Source: Croceicoccus sp.
GTDB taxonomy: Bacteria; Pseudomonadota; Alphaproteobacteria; Sphingomonadales; Sphingomonadaceae
Length of the DNA stretch: 64,000 nucleotides
Reading direction: 5' to 3'
Assembly: GCA_002694745.1 (NCBI GenBank)
Contig: NZMY01000050.1
Span: forward strand, 62,001 to 126,000
Positions within the stretch are counted from its first letter, which is position 1. Every line of letters starts with the position of its first letter. The translations under genes were made by a program, and so were the position numbers. This document shows positions 62,518 through 64,000 of this stretch, in pieces. Below the pieces are notes generated by a model. That model did not search any database. It was given only the letters and a program-made list of their open reading frames with translations, and was not told the origin of the DNA.

Positions 62518-62709
62518 TTACGGTGCCGCAGCGTTGTTTTGTGCGTCCAGGCTCTTGCTAGAAACGTTCATCCACATGGTGATGGTCGATCCGGCAAAGG
62601 CTTGCATCGCGCTCATCGCTGCGATGGCCAGCAATGCGCAGATCAGGCCATATTCGATGGCTGTCGCGCCTTGCTCGTCTTGCAGCAGCTTTTGAACGAT
62701 GCTCGTCAT
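62518..62709 (-). CDS. Second Flp family type IVb pilin
   Basis: 63 residues, MTSIVQKLLQDEQGATAIEYGLICALLAIAAMSAM, with the same cleavage motif but a different C-terminal half (STITMWMNVSSKSLDAQNNAAAP). It lies 140 bp upstream of the first Flp gene on the same strand, likely a duplicated and diverged copy. AGGAGG lies 11 bases before the start. Confidence 0.9.
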   Translation of the reverse strand: MTSIVQKLLQDEQGATAIEYGLICALLAIAAMSAMQAFAGSTITMWMNVSSKSLDAQNNAAAP

Positions 62710-62774
62710 TGCTAATCGGGCCTCCTCGTGTGGTCCGATCATCAAAATCGCTCGCAGGAATTAAGATTTGGTTG

Positions 62775-63263
62775 ATGCGGAGGCATGAGTTGAAAACTGC
62801 ACCGACAGATGGAGGCGCGAACAGCTCCGAAAGCGCCGTGTTGCCGCCGCTGCTGGTGGTGGCGGGTGCGCTGATCGATGATCACCGCCGCGTGCTGATG
62901 CATCGGCGTCCGCCGGGTAAGCATCTGGAAGGATTATGGGAATTTCCCGGCGGCAAGGTCGATCCGGGCGAGACGCCGCCTGCCGCTTTGGCCCGCGAAC
63001 TGCGCGAGGAGCTGGGTGTCCTGATTTCGGACAGCCATTTTCGCCCCTGCGGATTCGCGTTCGAGACACGCGATTTTTCACCGCCGAAGCCGCCGCGCGG
63101 GATTGTATTGCTTCTTTACACCTGCCGAATCTGGGACGGCGAACCCGCGCCGCTGGAGGGAGGCGGGCTGGGCTGGTTCAGGGTTGGCGAGATCGATTCG
63201 CTGGATCTGGCGCCGCTGGACCGGGTTTTGCTGGGGCAGCTGAGGGCCGGGTTTGTGGGGTGA
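62775..63263 (+). CDS. mutT: Nudix hydrolase (MutT-type 8-oxo-dGTP diphosphatase)
   Basis: 162 residues. The Nudix box GX5EX7REUXEEXGU is complete at about 59-82 (GGKVDPGETPPAALARELRE start), preceded by MHRRPPGKHLEGLWEFPGG, the signature of MutT proteins. It removes 8-oxo-dGTP from the nucleotide pool. The first 20 residues are not typical and the true start may be a little downstream. It is divergent from the pilin genes. Confidence 0.9.
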   Translation: MRRHELKTAPTDGGANSSESAVLPPLLVVAGALIDDHRRVLMHRRPPGKHLEGLWEFPGGKVDPGETPPAALARELREELGVLISDSHFRPCGFAFETRDFSPPKPPRGIVLLLYTCRIWDGEPAPLEGGGLGWFRVGEIDSLDLAPLDRVLLGQLRAGFVG

Positions 63264-63406
63264 GCGGGGGGATGTGTCGGCGGGGGTCTGAAGAGTTGGT
63301 GTGTGCCGTGGGGCGCCCGGAAGGATTGGCCGCCGCTTCGCTCTGGCCGTCTCCGGCGCTCACGCGCCTCCGACTCCGAACGGTTCGTATCTGCCGTGAC
63401 CCGACA

Positions 63407-63447
63407 ACAAAACACCCGGCCCCTCTGTGAGGAGCCGGGTGTTTTGT
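63407..63447 (-). terminator. Strong rho-independent terminator after tRNA-Arg
   Basis: ACAAAACACCCGGC and GCCGGGTGTTTTGT form a long stem with a CCCTCTGTGAGGA-type loop. Read on the minus strand it begins directly after the tRNA CCA, so there is almost no trailer before the hairpin. Confidence 0.85.
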
Positions 63448-63524
63448 TGGCGCGCCCGGAAGGATTCGAACCTCCGGCCACCTGATTCGTAGTCAGGTAC
63501 TCTATCCAGCTGAGCTACGGGCGC
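63448..63524 (-). tRNA. tRNA-Arg (ACG)
   Basis: Full cloverleaf on the minus strand: acceptor GCGCCCG/CGGGCGC, anticodon stem CCTGA/TCAGG with loop CTACGAA, T arm GGAGG-TTCGAAT-CCTTC, discriminator G and encoded CCA. The A at the wobble position is expected to be deaminated to inosine, so it reads CGT, CGC and CGA. Confidence 0.96.
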
Positions 63525-63699
63525 GCTCTGGAGGGCGCCCAATACGGCGGGGTTTACACCTTGGCAACCCCTTGCGTCGGTGTTTTCGGCAAACGGGCTA
63601 AAAAAGAATGGCACATCGCCGATGACGGATCGCGGCGTCGCGGCTATTCTGCGGGCCGACGGTGATGCATGCATGCGGCAATGCAGAGGGAGACGGTTT

Positions 63700-64000
63700 T
63701 TGGCCGATAGCGACAGCCCTGCCGAATCGCGGCGGGCGATATTCCGGCACCGGCTTGCGACGCGGCTGTGGCACTGGACCAATGTGCTGGCCGTGGTGGT
63801 GATGATCGGCAGCGGGCTGATGATCTCGAACGCGCATCCGCATCTCTACTGGGGGCAGTTCGGGGCGAATTTCGATCCGGCATGGCTCGATCCGCCGCGT
63901 TTTCCGGGCTGGATCACCATTCCCACCGATTATAATCTGGCCATGGCGCGGCGCTGGCACCTGACATTTGCGCTGCTGTTCGCCTTTGCGCTGCTGGTGT
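63700..64000 (+). CDS. Cytochrome b561-type membrane protein, 3' truncated
   Basis: The frame is open to the end of the window, giving about 100 residues. HRLATRLWHWTNVLAVVVMIGSGLMI is the first membrane helix with haem-ligand-type histidines, and MARRWHLTFALLFAFALLV begins the second. This fits the cytochrome b/b6 (bacterial b561) family, often paired with a periplasmic molybdenum or copper enzyme. GGGAGA six bases before TTG 63700 favours that start; ATG 63673 is in frame but has no ribosome site. Confidence 0.75.
   Translation, partial: MADSDSPAESRRAIFRHRLATRLWHWTNVLAVVVMIGSGLMISNAHPHLYWGQFGANFDPAWLDPPRFPGWITIPTDYNLAMARRWHLTFALLFAFALLV

Overview
This window is high-GC chromosomal DNA of an alphaproteobacterium, most likely a member of the Sphingomonadales (Sphingomonadaceae or Erythrobacteraceae). 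The suggestion rests on a class I lysyl-tRNA synthetase, beta-oxidation genes under a MerR-type regulator, a sorbosone dehydrogenase-like lipoprotein next to a DUF2231 protein, Flp pilins and overall codon use. The genus cannot be fixed from sequence reading alone. The gene set is mostly housekeeping. There is no prophage, insertion sequence, CRISPR array or rRNA operon.

Layout. 1-6.7 kb: a truncated DUF421 membrane protein, a DUF1989 protein, a GT4 glycosyltransferase coupled to a sulfotransferase, a large catalase and a Crp/Fnr regulator. 6.8-11 kb: a minus-strand operon of three glycosyltransferases, headed by a fused sucrose-phosphate-synthase-like and HAD phosphatase enzyme. 11.1-15.2 kb: sorbosone dehydrogenase-like lipoprotein, DUF2231, DUF2279 and TonB-like proteins. 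15.4-25.9 kb: a fatty-acid utilisation locus. DUF2147, FadL, acyl-CoA ligase and a MerR regulator run on the minus strand; thiolase, FadB-like enzyme, acyl-CoA dehydrogenase, thioesterase and a polyhydroxyalkanoate-granule-type protein run on the plus strand. The divergent promoters between the two arms carry two copies of one operator-like palindrome with MerR-type spacing, so one regulator probably controls both arms.

27.7-30.2 kb: nrdB with candidate NrdR boxes, followed at once by a low-GC two-gene module. Its first gene encodes a Panacea (SocA-like/DUF4065) antitoxin-type protein and its second an unrecognised protein ending in a beta-clamp-motif-like tail. This is the best candidate for an undescribed system here. 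30.2-42.1 kb: PPK2, class I LysRS (with an odd codon-use patch), zincin, 2OG oxygenase, RcnB-like protein, ClC channel, acylphosphatase, EttA, M28 peptidase and Cu/Zn SOD. 42.2-47 kb: a divergent four-gene cluster (MobA-like nucleotidyltransferase, ATP-grasp ligase, fold-type I PLP enzyme, polysaccharide flippase) that looks like an uncharacterised pathway for an exported envelope molecule. 47.1-52.6 kb: Pit phosphate transporter, MpaB-like protein, tRNA-Pro and a CAT-anticodon tRNA (probably Ile2), a degenerate histidine kinase and an Lrp regulator. 52.8-64 kb: MFS transporter, aroB, aroK, an unknown secreted protein, xerD, accA, M48 protease, two Flp pilins, a MutT-like Nudix protein, tRNA-Arg and the start of a cytochrome b561-type protein.

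A dispersed repeat of roughly 100-130 bp occurs twice in opposite orientation (near 30.15 kb and 52.7 kb), sharing an exact 33-bp core. Both copies sit between convergent genes.
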